This document shows positions 27,153 through 34,971 of a stretch of DNA of 64,000 nucleotides, piece by piece. The translations under genes were made by a program, and so were the position numbers. Below the pieces are notes generated by a model. It saw only the letters and a list, made by a program, of their open reading frames with translations. It made no database searches and had not been told where the DNA came from. How positions within the stretch are numbered: the first letter of the stretch is position 1; every line of letters begins with the position of its first letter. Source of the stretch: Chromohalobacter sp. 11-W (lineage in GTDB: Bacteria; Pseudomonadota; Gammaproteobacteria; Pseudomonadales; Halomonadaceae); assembly GCF_029889905.1 (NCBI RefSeq), contig NZ_JARANZ010000008.1, positions 124,001 to 188,000 of the forward strand, given 5' to 3'.

Positions 27153-28145
27153 TCAGCGTTGCGTGATGGCCAGCGAGCGTGCCGGGGCGTCCAGTAGCGG
27201 TTTGAGCTCGTCGTCGAGCTTCATCAGCGTGAGCGTGGCGCCCATCATCTCCAGCGAGGTGAAGTAATTGCCGATGTCCGTACGATGCACGCGAATATCG
27301 GCGCCTTCGAGCCGTTCGGCGATGTGCGCGTAGAGGATATTGAGTTCCATCACCGGCGTGGCGCCAAGCCCGGAGATCAACACCGCCACCTCGCTGCCGG
27401 CGAAGTCTTGGTCGGCGAGAACGGGGTCGCACATGGCCGTGGCGATGGCCTCGGCACTGGTCAGCGGCGCGACTTCTATTCCCGGTTCGCCGTGGTGGCC
27501 GATGCCGAGCTCCATGTGGCCGGGCTCGATCGAAAAGTTGGGCTTGCCATTGGCGGGGATGGTGCAGCTACTCAGCCCGACGCCGATGCTCGAACACGCA
27601 TCGACGGCTTTTTGCGCCAGGCGAATGACCTCGTCGAGACTATCGCCGCGGGCCGCTGCCGCGCCGCCGATTTTCCACATCATCACCTCGCCGGCCACGC
27701 CGCGCCGCTTGTCGCGCTCCGCTGCCGGTGCCGAGGCCACATCGTCGCGTGCAATCACCGTCTTGACCTCGATGTCTTCCATCTCGGCCATCTGCTTGGC
27801 CATCTTCACGTTCATGTTGTCGCCCGCGTAGTTGCCGTAGAGGCAGGCGACACCCTGCTCATGGGGGGCGGCACGAAAGGCTTCGAGGAATGCATCGGCG
27901 GTAGGCGACGAGAATATCTCGCCGATGGCCACCGCATCACACATTCCTTCACCGATATATCCCAGGAAGGCGGGTTCGTGGCCGGAACCGCCACCGGTGA
28001 CGATGCCGACCTTGTCGCTGGGGCTGTCCGGGTACTTGAGAACGCGCGGGTGGTCGGTGGCGACAAACAAGCTCGGCGAGGCGCGCAAGTAACCTTTGAT
28101 GGCATCGTCTACGACGTTGTCGGGGTCATTGATGATGCGTTGCAT
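27153..28145 (-). CDS. dhaK: Dihydroxyacetone kinase-type subunit DhaK (possible erythrulose kinase)
   Basis: Substrate-binding subunit of 330 residues. The start at 28145 follows AGAGGAA; the frame running back to 28580 is not supported. Hallmarks are GIVTGGGSGHEPAFLGYIG near residue 48, YGNYAGDNMNVKMAKQMAE near 105, and the histidine that binds the keto group covalently in MELGIGHHGEPGIE near 210-220. DhaK homologues phosphorylate dihydroxyacetone or, in tetritol loci of Mycobacterium, D- or L-erythrulose. It heads the minus-strand operon and is divergent from the RpiB-like gene. Confidence 0.9.
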   Translation of the reverse strand: MQRIINDPDNVVDDAIKGYLRASPSLFVATDHPRVLKYPDSPSDKVGIVTGGGSGHEPAFLGYIGEGMCDAVAIGEIFSSPTADAFLEAFRAAPHEQGVACLYGNYAGDNMNVKMAKQMAEMEDIEVKTVIARDDVASAPAAERDKRRGVAGEVMMWKIGGAAAARGDSLDEVIRLAQKAVDACSSIGVGLSSCTIPANGKPNFSIEPGHMELGIGHHGEPGIEVAPLTSAEAIATAMCDPVLADQDFAGSEVAVLISGLGATPVMELNILYAHIAERLEGADIRVHRTDIGNYFTSLEMMGATLTLMKLDDELKPLLDAPARSLAITQR

Positions 28146-28225
28146 GGCGTATTCCTCTTGTTCGTTGTGGCCGACGGCGTGGCGATCCGACACCTGGGAT
28201 GGTGGCTTATATAATGATCTTTCAC

Positions 28226-28456
28226 TGAACAGATGTTTAGGCTTGGGGCCCAAGGCTGTCAAGGCATGGTCGGTGTCGGCGCCTGAGACTTTGGTCGTGA
28301 ATAAGAGGCTTGAAAGCGTCATTTCAAGATATATATTTGAAATATAAGCTTTTTTATTTCTTTCCTTGGAAGCTGGATTATCGGGTGTTCGAGGCTTGAC
28401 CTGACTTTTCGTGATCAAGAATTTTACAAATGTTCGGTTAGTGATATTTTGAACAT
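28226..28456. promoter_or_regulatory. Divergent regulatory region between dhaK and the RpiB-like gene, three dyads
   Basis: The 371-base gap (28146-28516) holds three inverted repeats: TGAACA-GA-TGTTTA (28226-28239), ATTTCAA-N9-TTGAAAT (28321-28343) and ATGTTC-N15-GAACAT (28430-28456). The TGAACA/TGTTC half-sites recur on both sides, which suggests one regulator, most simply the SorC-type protein encoded at 29103. The region is AT-rich and otherwise has no gene. Confidence 0.5.
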
Positions 28457-28516
28457 AGCGCGAACGGTAACAGCATGCCGATCGCAAGCGGGAGGAATCA
28501 TCACGGGAGACAATAC

Positions 28517-29011
28517 ATGTCAGACTCAAGAGGTCGCGCGCCGGCAAAGCGCATCGCACTGGGCGGCGACGAAGCCGCATTCGAGCTCAAGGCTTTGCTG
28601 ATCGAGCACATTCGCGCTCTGGGATATGAGCCTGTCGATTACGGCACCTATAACGCCGAGCCGGTGCTGTACCCCGATGTGGCGGTCAAAGTGGCGCGCG
28701 CCATCGACTCGGGAGAGGTGGCGCAGGGAGTGCTGGTCTGTGGGACCGGCATAGGCGTAGCGATTTCAGCCAATAAGGTGCGCGGGATTCGTGCCGCTCA
28801 GGCGCATGACACTTATTCGGCTGCCAAGGCGCGCTCGAGCAACGATGCGCAAATCGTGACGCTCGGCGCCCGTGTGGTCGGCCCGGAGCTGGCCAAGGCC
28901 GTGGTGACGACATTCCTGGAAACCGAGTTCGGCGGTGGCGGCTCGCGCGCCAAGATAGAGCGTATTGCCGAGTATGAGAAGGAAGCCTTTCGCGACTCCC
29001 CGAACGTCTGA
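28517..29011 (+). CDS. RpiB/LacAB-family sugar-phosphate isomerase
   Basis: Protein of 164 residues. The RpiB fold is shown by RIALGGDEAAFELKALL at the N-terminus, DYGTYNAEPVLYPDVAVKVA and the active-site cysteine in VLVCGTGIGVAISANKVRGI. RpiB interconverts ribose- and ribulose-5-phosphate; close homologues in tetritol loci turn D-erythrulose-4-phosphate into D-erythrose-4-phosphate. The latter fits the kinase, transaldolase and transketolase across the divergent promoter. The ATG at 28517 follows GGGAGA. The next gene is its likely regulator. Confidence 0.85.
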   Translation: MSDSRGRAPAKRIALGGDEAAFELKALLIEHIRALGYEPVDYGTYNAEPVLYPDVAVKVARAIDSGEVAQGVLVCGTGIGVAISANKVRGIRAAQAHDTYSAAKARSSNDAQIVTLGARVVGPELAKAVVTTFLETEFGGGGSRAKIERIAEYEKEAFRDSPNV

Positions 29012-29102
29012 TCGTTAAGAGTACGCCTGTTCGCTGTGGTATCTTGTGCGCGTCGCCCGAAGTGGACCGGAACCGGGAAGCGGATCGTATGAGGCTAGTG
29101 CC

Positions 29103-30083
29103 ATGAGTGAACGTGTCGAGAGCGCCGAAGTCGCGCTGATGACTGAAATCGCCTCTCTGTATTATGTGGAGGGCGAAACCCAGGAGGCGATCGCCAACCG
29201 GCTGGGGATTTCCCGGGTCAAGGCGGGCCGGCTTTTAAAACGCGCGCATGCCGAAGGGATCGTCGATGTGCGGGTGCGCCAGCACCCGGCGGTGAGTGCC
29301 GAACTCGAACAGGCGCTGATCCGGCGTTTCGGTATCAAGCGCGCCTTGATTGCGCTCGACCACACCGAGCCTGACGTTCAACGTTCCGGTGTGGCCAGCC
29401 TGGTGGCCGATCATCTGTCGCGCGAGCTGCACGATGGTTCGATCGTGGCAGTGGGGATGGGGCGTAACGTGGGCGCGGTGGCCGATAATGTCTTCGAGCA
29501 AGGCGAGCGCAAATGCTCGTTCGTGTGTGCCATTGGCGGCTCGCTGCGTGCCGGCGAATACATGAACCCCGACCATATTTGTCGTCGCCTGGCGGTGAAG
29601 TATGGCGGTGAAAGCGAAACGCTTTATGCCCCGGCGCTGGTGCAGAACCCGGCGTTGCGCGATTCGATGTATGAAAACCCTACCGTGCGCCAGACGTTGG
29701 ACAGGGCGCGCCGCGCGGATATCGCGATGATCGGCGTCGGCGATCTCAGTGAGGACAGCAACATGGTACGCATGGGCTGGTTCACGCCGCAGGAAATCGC
29801 CGAGGCGCGCCTCTCGGGTACCGTTGGGGACATGATGGGGTACGACTTCATCGACATGCATGGTCGGCCATCGGAAACGCCCATGCAGGGTCGGGTCATT
29901 GGCTTGACCATCACGGATCTGGCGCGGATTCCCGATGTGGTGGCGATCGCCAGCGAAAACACCAAGGCGGCGGGGATCCTGGGGGCACTGCGTACAGGCG
30001 TCATCGATACCTTGGCCACTAGTGTGACCAACGCCCATACCATCCTGCGCTTGGATGAGGCGACCACCTCAACGGCGAGCTAA
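29103..30083 (+). CDS. SorC/DeoR-type sugar-binding transcriptional regulator
   Basis: Regulator of 326 residues. The N-terminal helix-turn-helix (ASLYYVEGETQEAIANRLGI, then SRVKAGRLLKRAHAEGIVDV) is followed by the SorC sugar-binding domain (VGMGRNVGAVADNV near residue 120, then IGGSL and VGDLSEDSNMV). Members sense phosphorylated sugars. The start at 29103 leaves a GAGG site 8 bases upstream. It is 91 bases after the isomerase gene and probably co-transcribed. Its likely targets are the dyads around dhaK and the one before the dehydrogenase at 30370. Confidence 0.9.
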   Translation: MSERVESAEVALMTEIASLYYVEGETQEAIANRLGISRVKAGRLLKRAHAEGIVDVRVRQHPAVSAELEQALIRRFGIKRALIALDHTEPDVQRSGVASLVADHLSRELHDGSIVAVGMGRNVGAVADNVFEQGERKCSFVCAIGGSLRAGEYMNPDHICRRLAVKYGGESETLYAPALVQNPALRDSMYENPTVRQTLDRARRADIAMIGVGDLSEDSNMVRMGWFTPQEIAEARLSGTVGDMMGYDFIDMHGRPSETPMQGRVIGLTITDLARIPDVVAIASENTKAAGILGALRTGVIDTLATSVTNAHTILRLDEATTSTAS

Positions 30084-30110
30084 GTCAAAGTGTCGCCGAT
30101 TGCCGTGCAG

Positions 30111-30155
30111 AGCCGTTCATATGAACACTAATGTGTTTATGTGAACGGCTTTTTT
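30111..30155 (+). terminator. Intrinsic terminator after the SorC regulator
   Basis: An 18-bp stem (AGCCGTTCATATGAACAC with GTGTTTATGTGAACGGCT, two G-U positions) with a TAAT loop is followed by six T. The left arm contains the palindrome GTTCATATGAAC, so the site could double as a regulator target upstream of the dehydrogenase. Confidence 0.85.
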
Positions 30156-30312
30156 GTGCAGGCTTTCTTTTTCTCCTTACACTCTGCGGGCGTTAGCTTT
30201 CGCAGGGACCTCTATAAAGTTTATTATTTTCAGCAGCTTAAAAAGCAATCCTAAAGTATAAGGCGAAAAGGTCGCCGACTGCATTGACCTGGCTATACTG
30301 AAAAGCGTTAAT

Positions 30313-30339
30313 TCATTTGAGCAACAAAAGATCAAATGA
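30313..30339. promoter_or_regulatory. Operator-like dyad upstream of the polyol dehydrogenase
   Basis: TCATTTGA and TCAAATGA are perfect 8-base complements separated by 11 bases, centred about 45 bases before the dehydrogenase start. Placement between terminator and gene suggests a repressor or activator site for the dehydrogenase-transporter operon, presumably for the SorC protein. Confidence 0.55.
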
Positions 30340-30369
30340 TAAATAAGCGCCAGCTCAATGGAGGCCGTC

Positions 30370-31470
30370 ATGAACGATACGCCCACCCCATCCCCCGACA
30401 TCCCCGACACGATGCGTGCCATCGTCGCCTACGCACCGGAAGACTATCGACTGGAAAACGTTGCGGTCCCTGGTATCGGTGAAAAGGAGATTCTGGTCAA
30501 GGTCGAGGCCTGTGGCATCTGTGCCGGTGACCTCAAGGCTTATGAAGGTGCGCCGAGTTTCTGGGGCGACGAGGAACAGCCTGCCTATATCAAAGCGCCG
30601 ATGATTCCAGGGCACGAGTTCATCGGGCATGTCGTCAAGATGGGCCCCGGTGCGACGGGTTTCGAGATCGGGGATCGGGTCATTTCCGAGCAGATCGTGC
30701 CGTGCTGGGACTGCCGCTTCTGTCATCGCGGCCAGTACTGGATGTGCGAGAAGCACGACGTGTATGGCTTCCAGAATAACGTCAACGGCGGCATGGCCGA
30801 GTACATGAAGTTTCCCAAGGAAGCCATCAACCACAAGCTGCCAGACGATGTGCCGGTGGAAAACATCGTGCTCACCGAGCCGTTTTCCTGCTCGATGCAC
30901 GCAGTGGAGCGAGCGCAAATCCAGTTGGGAGATATCGTGGTGCTCTCCGGTGCCGGCACCCTGGGGCTGGGAATGATCGGCCCGGCCAAGAAGTCCGGTC
31001 CCGCCAAGCTGGTGGTGCTCGATCTTCACGGTGAACGCTTGGAACTGGCCAAGAAATTCGGCGCCGATGTGGTGCTTAATCCAGCTGACGAAGATGTCGT
31101 TCAGATCGTCAAAGACATGACCGACGGCTATGGCTGTGACATCTACATCGAAGCGACCGGTGCACCCAAGTCGGTGGAGCAGGGGCTGGCGATGTTGCGC
31201 AAGCTGGGACGCTTCGTGGAGTTCAGCGTGTTCAAGGATCCGGTGACGGTCGATTGGAGCATCATCAGTGATCGCAAGGAGCTTGACGTGCTGGGTTCGC
31301 ATCTGGGGCCTTACTGCTACCCACACGTGATCGAGGGTATCGAGAGCGGTGACTTCCCCACCGAGGGTGTGGTGACCCACAAGCTGCCATTGGCGGATTT
31401 CCACAAGGGTATCGAGCTGATGAGGCACGACAGCAGCGCACTCAAGATCATTCTCATGCCCGGGGCGTGA
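30370..31470 (+). CDS. Zinc-dependent polyol dehydrogenase, probable erythritol/threitol dehydrogenase
   Basis: Medium-chain dehydrogenase of 366 residues. Catalytic zinc ligands are in ACGICAGDLKAY and PGHEFIGHV; four structural-zinc cysteines are in CWDCRFCHRGQYWMC. The Rossmann part shows VVLSGAGTLGLGMIG near residue 200. The N-terminal half (APEDYRLENVAVP, then FWGDEEQPAYIKAPMIPGHE, SEQIVPCWDC) resembles the erythritol/L-threitol dehydrogenase of actinobacterial tetritol loci. It would make erythrulose in the cytoplasm. A GGAGG site favours the ATG at 30370 over 30358. It is the first gene of the transporter operon. Confidence 0.8.
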   Translation: MNDTPTPSPDIPDTMRAIVAYAPEDYRLENVAVPGIGEKEILVKVEACGICAGDLKAYEGAPSFWGDEEQPAYIKAPMIPGHEFIGHVVKMGPGATGFEIGDRVISEQIVPCWDCRFCHRGQYWMCEKHDVYGFQNNVNGGMAEYMKFPKEAINHKLPDDVPVENIVLTEPFSCSMHAVERAQIQLGDIVVLSGAGTLGLGMIGPAKKSGPAKLVVLDLHGERLELAKKFGADVVLNPADEDVVQIVKDMTDGYGCDIYIEATGAPKSVEQGLAMLRKLGRFVEFSVFKDPVTVDWSIISDRKELDVLGSHLGPYCYPHVIEGIESGDFPTEGVVTHKLPLADFHKGIELMRHDSSALKIILMPGA

Positions 31471-31558
31471 TGTCGCGATGTCCTGCGTGACGACAACAAT
31501 CGTCATCCGGCGCGGGACTTTATCACCACTCATCAGCGACGCCAGGGGGCGCTTCATC

Positions 31559-32209
31559 ATGACTTCAAATACGGCCGCCATGCCTACGAAACGATGGCGA
31601 AAAGGGCGCGGTAGGGCGGTAATGATCGGCGTTGCGGTCGTCCTGCTTGCCGTCATGGCCTGGGATACCACGGTGGTGCCGATCGGCGCGGAAGAGGAGC
31701 AGGAAGGCGCGAAAATGGCACGCTTCGCCGAAGAAGAATTTCCCAAGATTCGCGACGATGTCGAGGCGCGTGCCGTCGATATCGAGCAGCTTTCCAGTGC
31801 AATTGCCGACGACCAGAGCGCGGCGGGGGAAAAATACGGCGTGCCAGGCGGCGTCGGGCCGATCATGCCCGTCACCTTTACCGGTGTGGTGGGAGACGGC
31901 ACGTCCGGGACATATGAGGTCAAGGCTGACGGGGCGCCCGATGACCTCGTGGTACGGGTTCAGACCGGTCCGGCCATCAATGGTACCGACCTGCGGGATG
32001 CCACTGGAGAAATCGAGTTCGGTCAATTCAAGAATCAGATCGAATATCAGAATGCGGGCGCCGCTCTGAACGATGCCATGAAGGCCCAGGTGCTATCGGA
32101 TATCGATACACAAGGCCTGCAAGGCAAGACCGTGACGGTGACGGGTGTGTTCCAGTTGATCAATCCGAATAACTGGCTCGTGACGCCGGTCGACTTTAGC
32201 GTGGAATGA
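31559..32209 (+). CDS. DUF2291 family membrane-anchored protein
   Basis: Protein of 216 residues with one hydrophobic segment (VMIGVAVVLLAVMAWDTTVV, about residues 21-40) after a basic N-terminus. The rest is probably periplasmic and includes PVTFTGVVGDGTSGTYEVKA and the C-terminal FQLINPNNWLVTPVDFSVE, features of DUF2291. The family is found next to ribose-type ABC importers for sugar alcohols; its job is unknown. The stop overlaps a possible ATG of the ATPase gene by four bases. The ATG at 31559 is preferred over 31478 because it follows AGGGGG. Confidence 0.8.
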   Translation: MTSNTAAMPTKRWRKGRGRAVMIGVAVVLLAVMAWDTTVVPIGAEEEQEGAKMARFAEEEFPKIRDDVEARAVDIEQLSSAIADDQSAAGEKYGVPGGVGPIMPVTFTGVVGDGTSGTYEVKADGAPDDLVVRVQTGPAINGTDLRDATGEIEFGQFKNQIEYQNAGAALNDAMKAQVLSDIDTQGLQGKTVTVTGVFQLINPNNWLVTPVDFSVE

Positions 32210-32226
32210 GCCGGAGGCTTGATGCG

Positions 32227-33774
32227 ATGAACGAACATGCAACCAGTCAAGAAGGGACGCTAGGAAAGGTGATCCTGTCGGCGCGTAATATCGCCAAGTC
32301 ATTCGGTAATGTTCATGCGTTGAAGGCCGTGAATTTCGATGTTCACTACGGGCAAGTGACGACGCTTTTCGGTGAGAATGGCGCGGGAAAATCGACGTTA
32401 ATGAAAATTCTCTCGGGTGTCATGCAGCCATCCTCGGGGGAAATCGTTCTCGAAGGCGAGCCGGTTCGCTTCTCTTCGACCACGGAGGCGCAGCGCCAGG
32501 GGATATCGATCATTCACCAGGAGCTTAGCTTGGCGCCCAATTTGAGCGTCCGCGATAACGTCTTCATGGGCCGTGAAATCGTCGGCAAGGGCGGCGTCGA
32601 TTATGCGGAGGAGGCGCGTCAGACGCGCCAACTCATGGAAGAACTGGATGAACCCATCGATCCACTCACGCCTGTGGAAGATCTGCGTCTCGGGCAGCAG
32701 CAGATCGTCGAGATTGCCCGTGCGTTATCCGTCAATTCGCGCATTTTGATCATGGATGAGCCGACTTCGGCATTGAGCGCCTCGGAAGTCGAGGTGCTGT
32801 TTCGCGTGATTCGTGACCTGAAAAGCCGTGGTGTTTCACTCGTATATATCTCCCACCATCTCGAGGAAGCCCTGACCATTACCGACCATGCTGTGGTATT
32901 GCGCGATGGTCGGATGACGGCCTATGCCGCGCGTCAGGAGATCGATCTCGAGTGGATCGTACGCAACATGGTGGGAGAGAACTTCGATCTTGGTTCCCCG
33001 CCGGACGGGTACGCGATGGGGGATGCCGTGCTGTCGATCGAGGGCATCACCATTCCCGATGTATCGGTGCCCGGACGCGCCGTGGTCGATGACGTGTCGT
33101 TGAGCGTACGTGCCGGCGAGATCGTCTGCATCTATGGGTTGATGGGGGCGGGCCGCACCGAACTGCTTGAAAGCGTGGCAGGACGTGGCGGTATGAGTGC
33201 GGGCCGAGTCCTGCTGCATGGTGAGGACATCTCGCGGCTGAGTATCGCGGAGCGTATCGAAAAAGGCCTGGTGTTGGTGCCGGAGGACCGCCAGCGCGAT
33301 GGCCTGGTACAGACGATGTCGGTGGGCGAAAACCTGTCGCTTGCCAGCATCGGTGCCTTTACCAAAGGGCTACTGACATCGCGTGGGCGTGAGCGTCACG
33401 TGGTGCGGGAATCGATCAGCAATGTCCACATTAAGACTGACGGCTCTGCAGCCTCCATCGGGTCGTTATCCGGGGGCAACCAGCAGAAAGTCGTGATTGG
33501 CAAGATGATGGCGACGCATCCCCGGGTCGTGCTGCTCGATGAACCCAGCCGAGGTATCGATATCGGTGCCAAGGCCGAGGTCTTCAGGCTGCTGAGTGAG
33601 GGGGCGGCGCAACAGGGCCTGGCCGTGGTGTTCTCGACCTCGGAAGTCGGCGAATGCCTGAGTATTGCCCATCGTATCGTCGTCATGAGCCGTGGCCGGA
33701 TTGCGGCCGAATTCGGTGCCGATGCCAACAAAGAAGAGATTATGGCTGCCTCGGGCGAGGCCGTGGTCGCTTGA
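32227..33774 (+). CDS. Sugar ABC transporter ATP-binding protein (RbsA/XylG type)
   Basis: Double ATPase of 515 residues. The N-terminal half has Walker A GENGAGKST near residue 50 and LRLGQQQIVEIARAL, ILIMDEPTSAL; the C-terminal half has a degenerate Walker A (GLMGAGRTELL) and LSGGNQQKVVIGKMM, VVLLDEPSRGIDIG, as in RbsA. GGAGG precedes the ATG at 32227. An ATG at 32206 overlapping the DUF2291 stop is possible. It powers the permease encoded next. Confidence 0.9.
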   Translation: MNEHATSQEGTLGKVILSARNIAKSFGNVHALKAVNFDVHYGQVTTLFGENGAGKSTLMKILSGVMQPSSGEIVLEGEPVRFSSTTEAQRQGISIIHQELSLAPNLSVRDNVFMGREIVGKGGVDYAEEARQTRQLMEELDEPIDPLTPVEDLRLGQQQIVEIARALSVNSRILIMDEPTSALSASEVEVLFRVIRDLKSRGVSLVYISHHLEEALTITDHAVVLRDGRMTAYAARQEIDLEWIVRNMVGENFDLGSPPDGYAMGDAVLSIEGITIPDVSVPGRAVVDDVSLSVRAGEIVCIYGLMGAGRTELLESVAGRGGMSAGRVLLHGEDISRLSIAERIEKGLVLVPEDRQRDGLVQTMSVGENLSLASIGAFTKGLLTSRGRERHVVRESISNVHIKTDGSAASIGSLSGGNQQKVVIGKMMATHPRVVLLDEPSRGIDIGAKAEVFRLLSEGAAQQGLAVVFSTSEVGECLSIAHRIVVMSRGRIAAEFGADANKEEIMAASGEAVVA

Positions 33775-33801
33775 TCCACTTATAAAGCGGAGATAATCAC
33801 A

Positions 33802-34953
33802 ATGTCTGATGTCAGCCAAGATAACGACAATGAGAGAGGCAAGCTATTCGGCGGCGATTTCGATATAAAGCGCATGCTTCTGGAGGGGCGTGCGTTCTTC
33901 GCCTTGATCGCGATCATTGTCATTTTCTCGATTCTTTCCCCTGTCTATTTCTCGACCAGTAATTTCCTGACCATGTCGTCTCACGTCGCCATCTTCGGGT
34001 TGCTATCGCTCGGGATGCTGTTGGTCATCCTGACGGGCGGCATCGACCTTTCCGTGGGCTCGACGCTTGGCCTGGCAGGTGTCTTCGCAGGCTTTCTGAT
34101 GCAAGGCGTGTCTTTCGAAATACTGGGCGTCGTGTTCTATCCCCCCGTATGGGTCGTGGTCATTCTGACGTGTGGACTGGGCGCTCTGGTCGGTGCCATC
34201 AACGGTGTGCTCATCGCATATTTCAAGGTGCCCGCCTTCGTGGCGACCCTGGGGCTCTTGTACGTGGCCAGAGGCGTCGCCCTACTGATGACCAACGGCC
34301 TGACCTATAACAATCTGGGCGGTAGCCCTGAGCTGGGTAACACCGGATTCGACTGGTTGGGCTTCAATCGATTGTTCGGGGTTCCGGTCGGTGTCCTGAT
34401 TTTGGCGGCCGTGGCGATCGCCTGCATCCTGCTGCTGGCGCGCACGCCGTTTGGGCGTTGGGTGTATTCCACCGGCGGTAACGCCCGTGCCGCAGAGCTT
34501 TCGGGCGTACCGGTCAAACGCGTGCAAGTGCTGGTGTATGTGCTATCAGGCATTTGCGCGGCCATCGCCGGGTTGGTGCTGTCATCCCAGCTGACGTCGG
34601 CAGGGCCGACGGCCGGGACGACCTATGAATTGACCGCGATTGCCGGTGTCGTCATCGGCGGTGCGGCACTCACCGGTGGCCGCGGCAATGTGCGCGGCAC
34701 TTTGCTGGGGGCCTTCGTGATCGGGTTCCTCTCCGATGGTCTGGTCATCATCGGGGTTTCTTCCTACTGGCAGACCGTGTTCACCGGGGCCGTCATCATT
34801 CTCGCGGTCTTGCTCAACAGCATTCAATACAGCGGTCGGAAGAAGCAGCAAGCCTCTTCCGATGGCAAGACGACTTCGCCGCAACCGGAGAGCGCCGTTG
34901 AGCGTTCGCCGGCCTCGGGAAGTACTGCCGGTAAAGCCGGTACACAATCATAA
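33802..34953 (+). CDS. Sugar ABC transporter permease (RbsC type)
   Basis: Inner-membrane permease of 383 residues with about 9-10 hydrophobic segments. Family stretches include ILTGGIDLSVGSTLGLAGV near residue 75, KVPAFVATLGLLYVARGVA, GGNARAAELSGVPVKRV and IGGAALTGGRGNVRGTLLGA. A hydrophilic serine/threonine-rich tail of about 40 residues follows the last span. It is 27 bases after the ATPase and 18 before the receptor. Confidence 0.9.
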   Translation: MSDVSQDNDNERGKLFGGDFDIKRMLLEGRAFFALIAIIVIFSILSPVYFSTSNFLTMSSHVAIFGLLSLGMLLVILTGGIDLSVGSTLGLAGVFAGFLMQGVSFEILGVVFYPPVWVVVILTCGLGALVGAINGVLIAYFKVPAFVATLGLLYVARGVALLMTNGLTYNNLGGSPELGNTGFDWLGFNRLFGVPVGVLILAAVAIACILLLARTPFGRWVYSTGGNARAAELSGVPVKRVQVLVYVLSGICAAIAGLVLSSQLTSAGPTAGTTYELTAIAGVVIGGAALTGGRGNVRGTLLGAFVIGFLSDGLVIIGVSSYWQTVFTGAVIILAVLLNSIQYSGRKKQQASSDGKTTSPQPESAVERSPASGSTAGKAGTQS

Positions 34954-34971
34954 GAGTAAAGGTGGTCGATT

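Noticed and set aside
28146-28580. Upstream extension of dhaK by about 145 codons
   Set aside because: The extension would cross the divergent promoter region and the RpiB gene start; DhaK homology and a ribosome-binding site begin at 28145.
30355-31923. 522-codon minus-strand open frame opposite the polyol dehydrogenase
   Set aside because: It is antisense to a well-recognised zinc dehydrogenase and the DUF2291 gene, has no recognisable domain or ribosome-binding site, and is expected by chance in GC-rich DNA.
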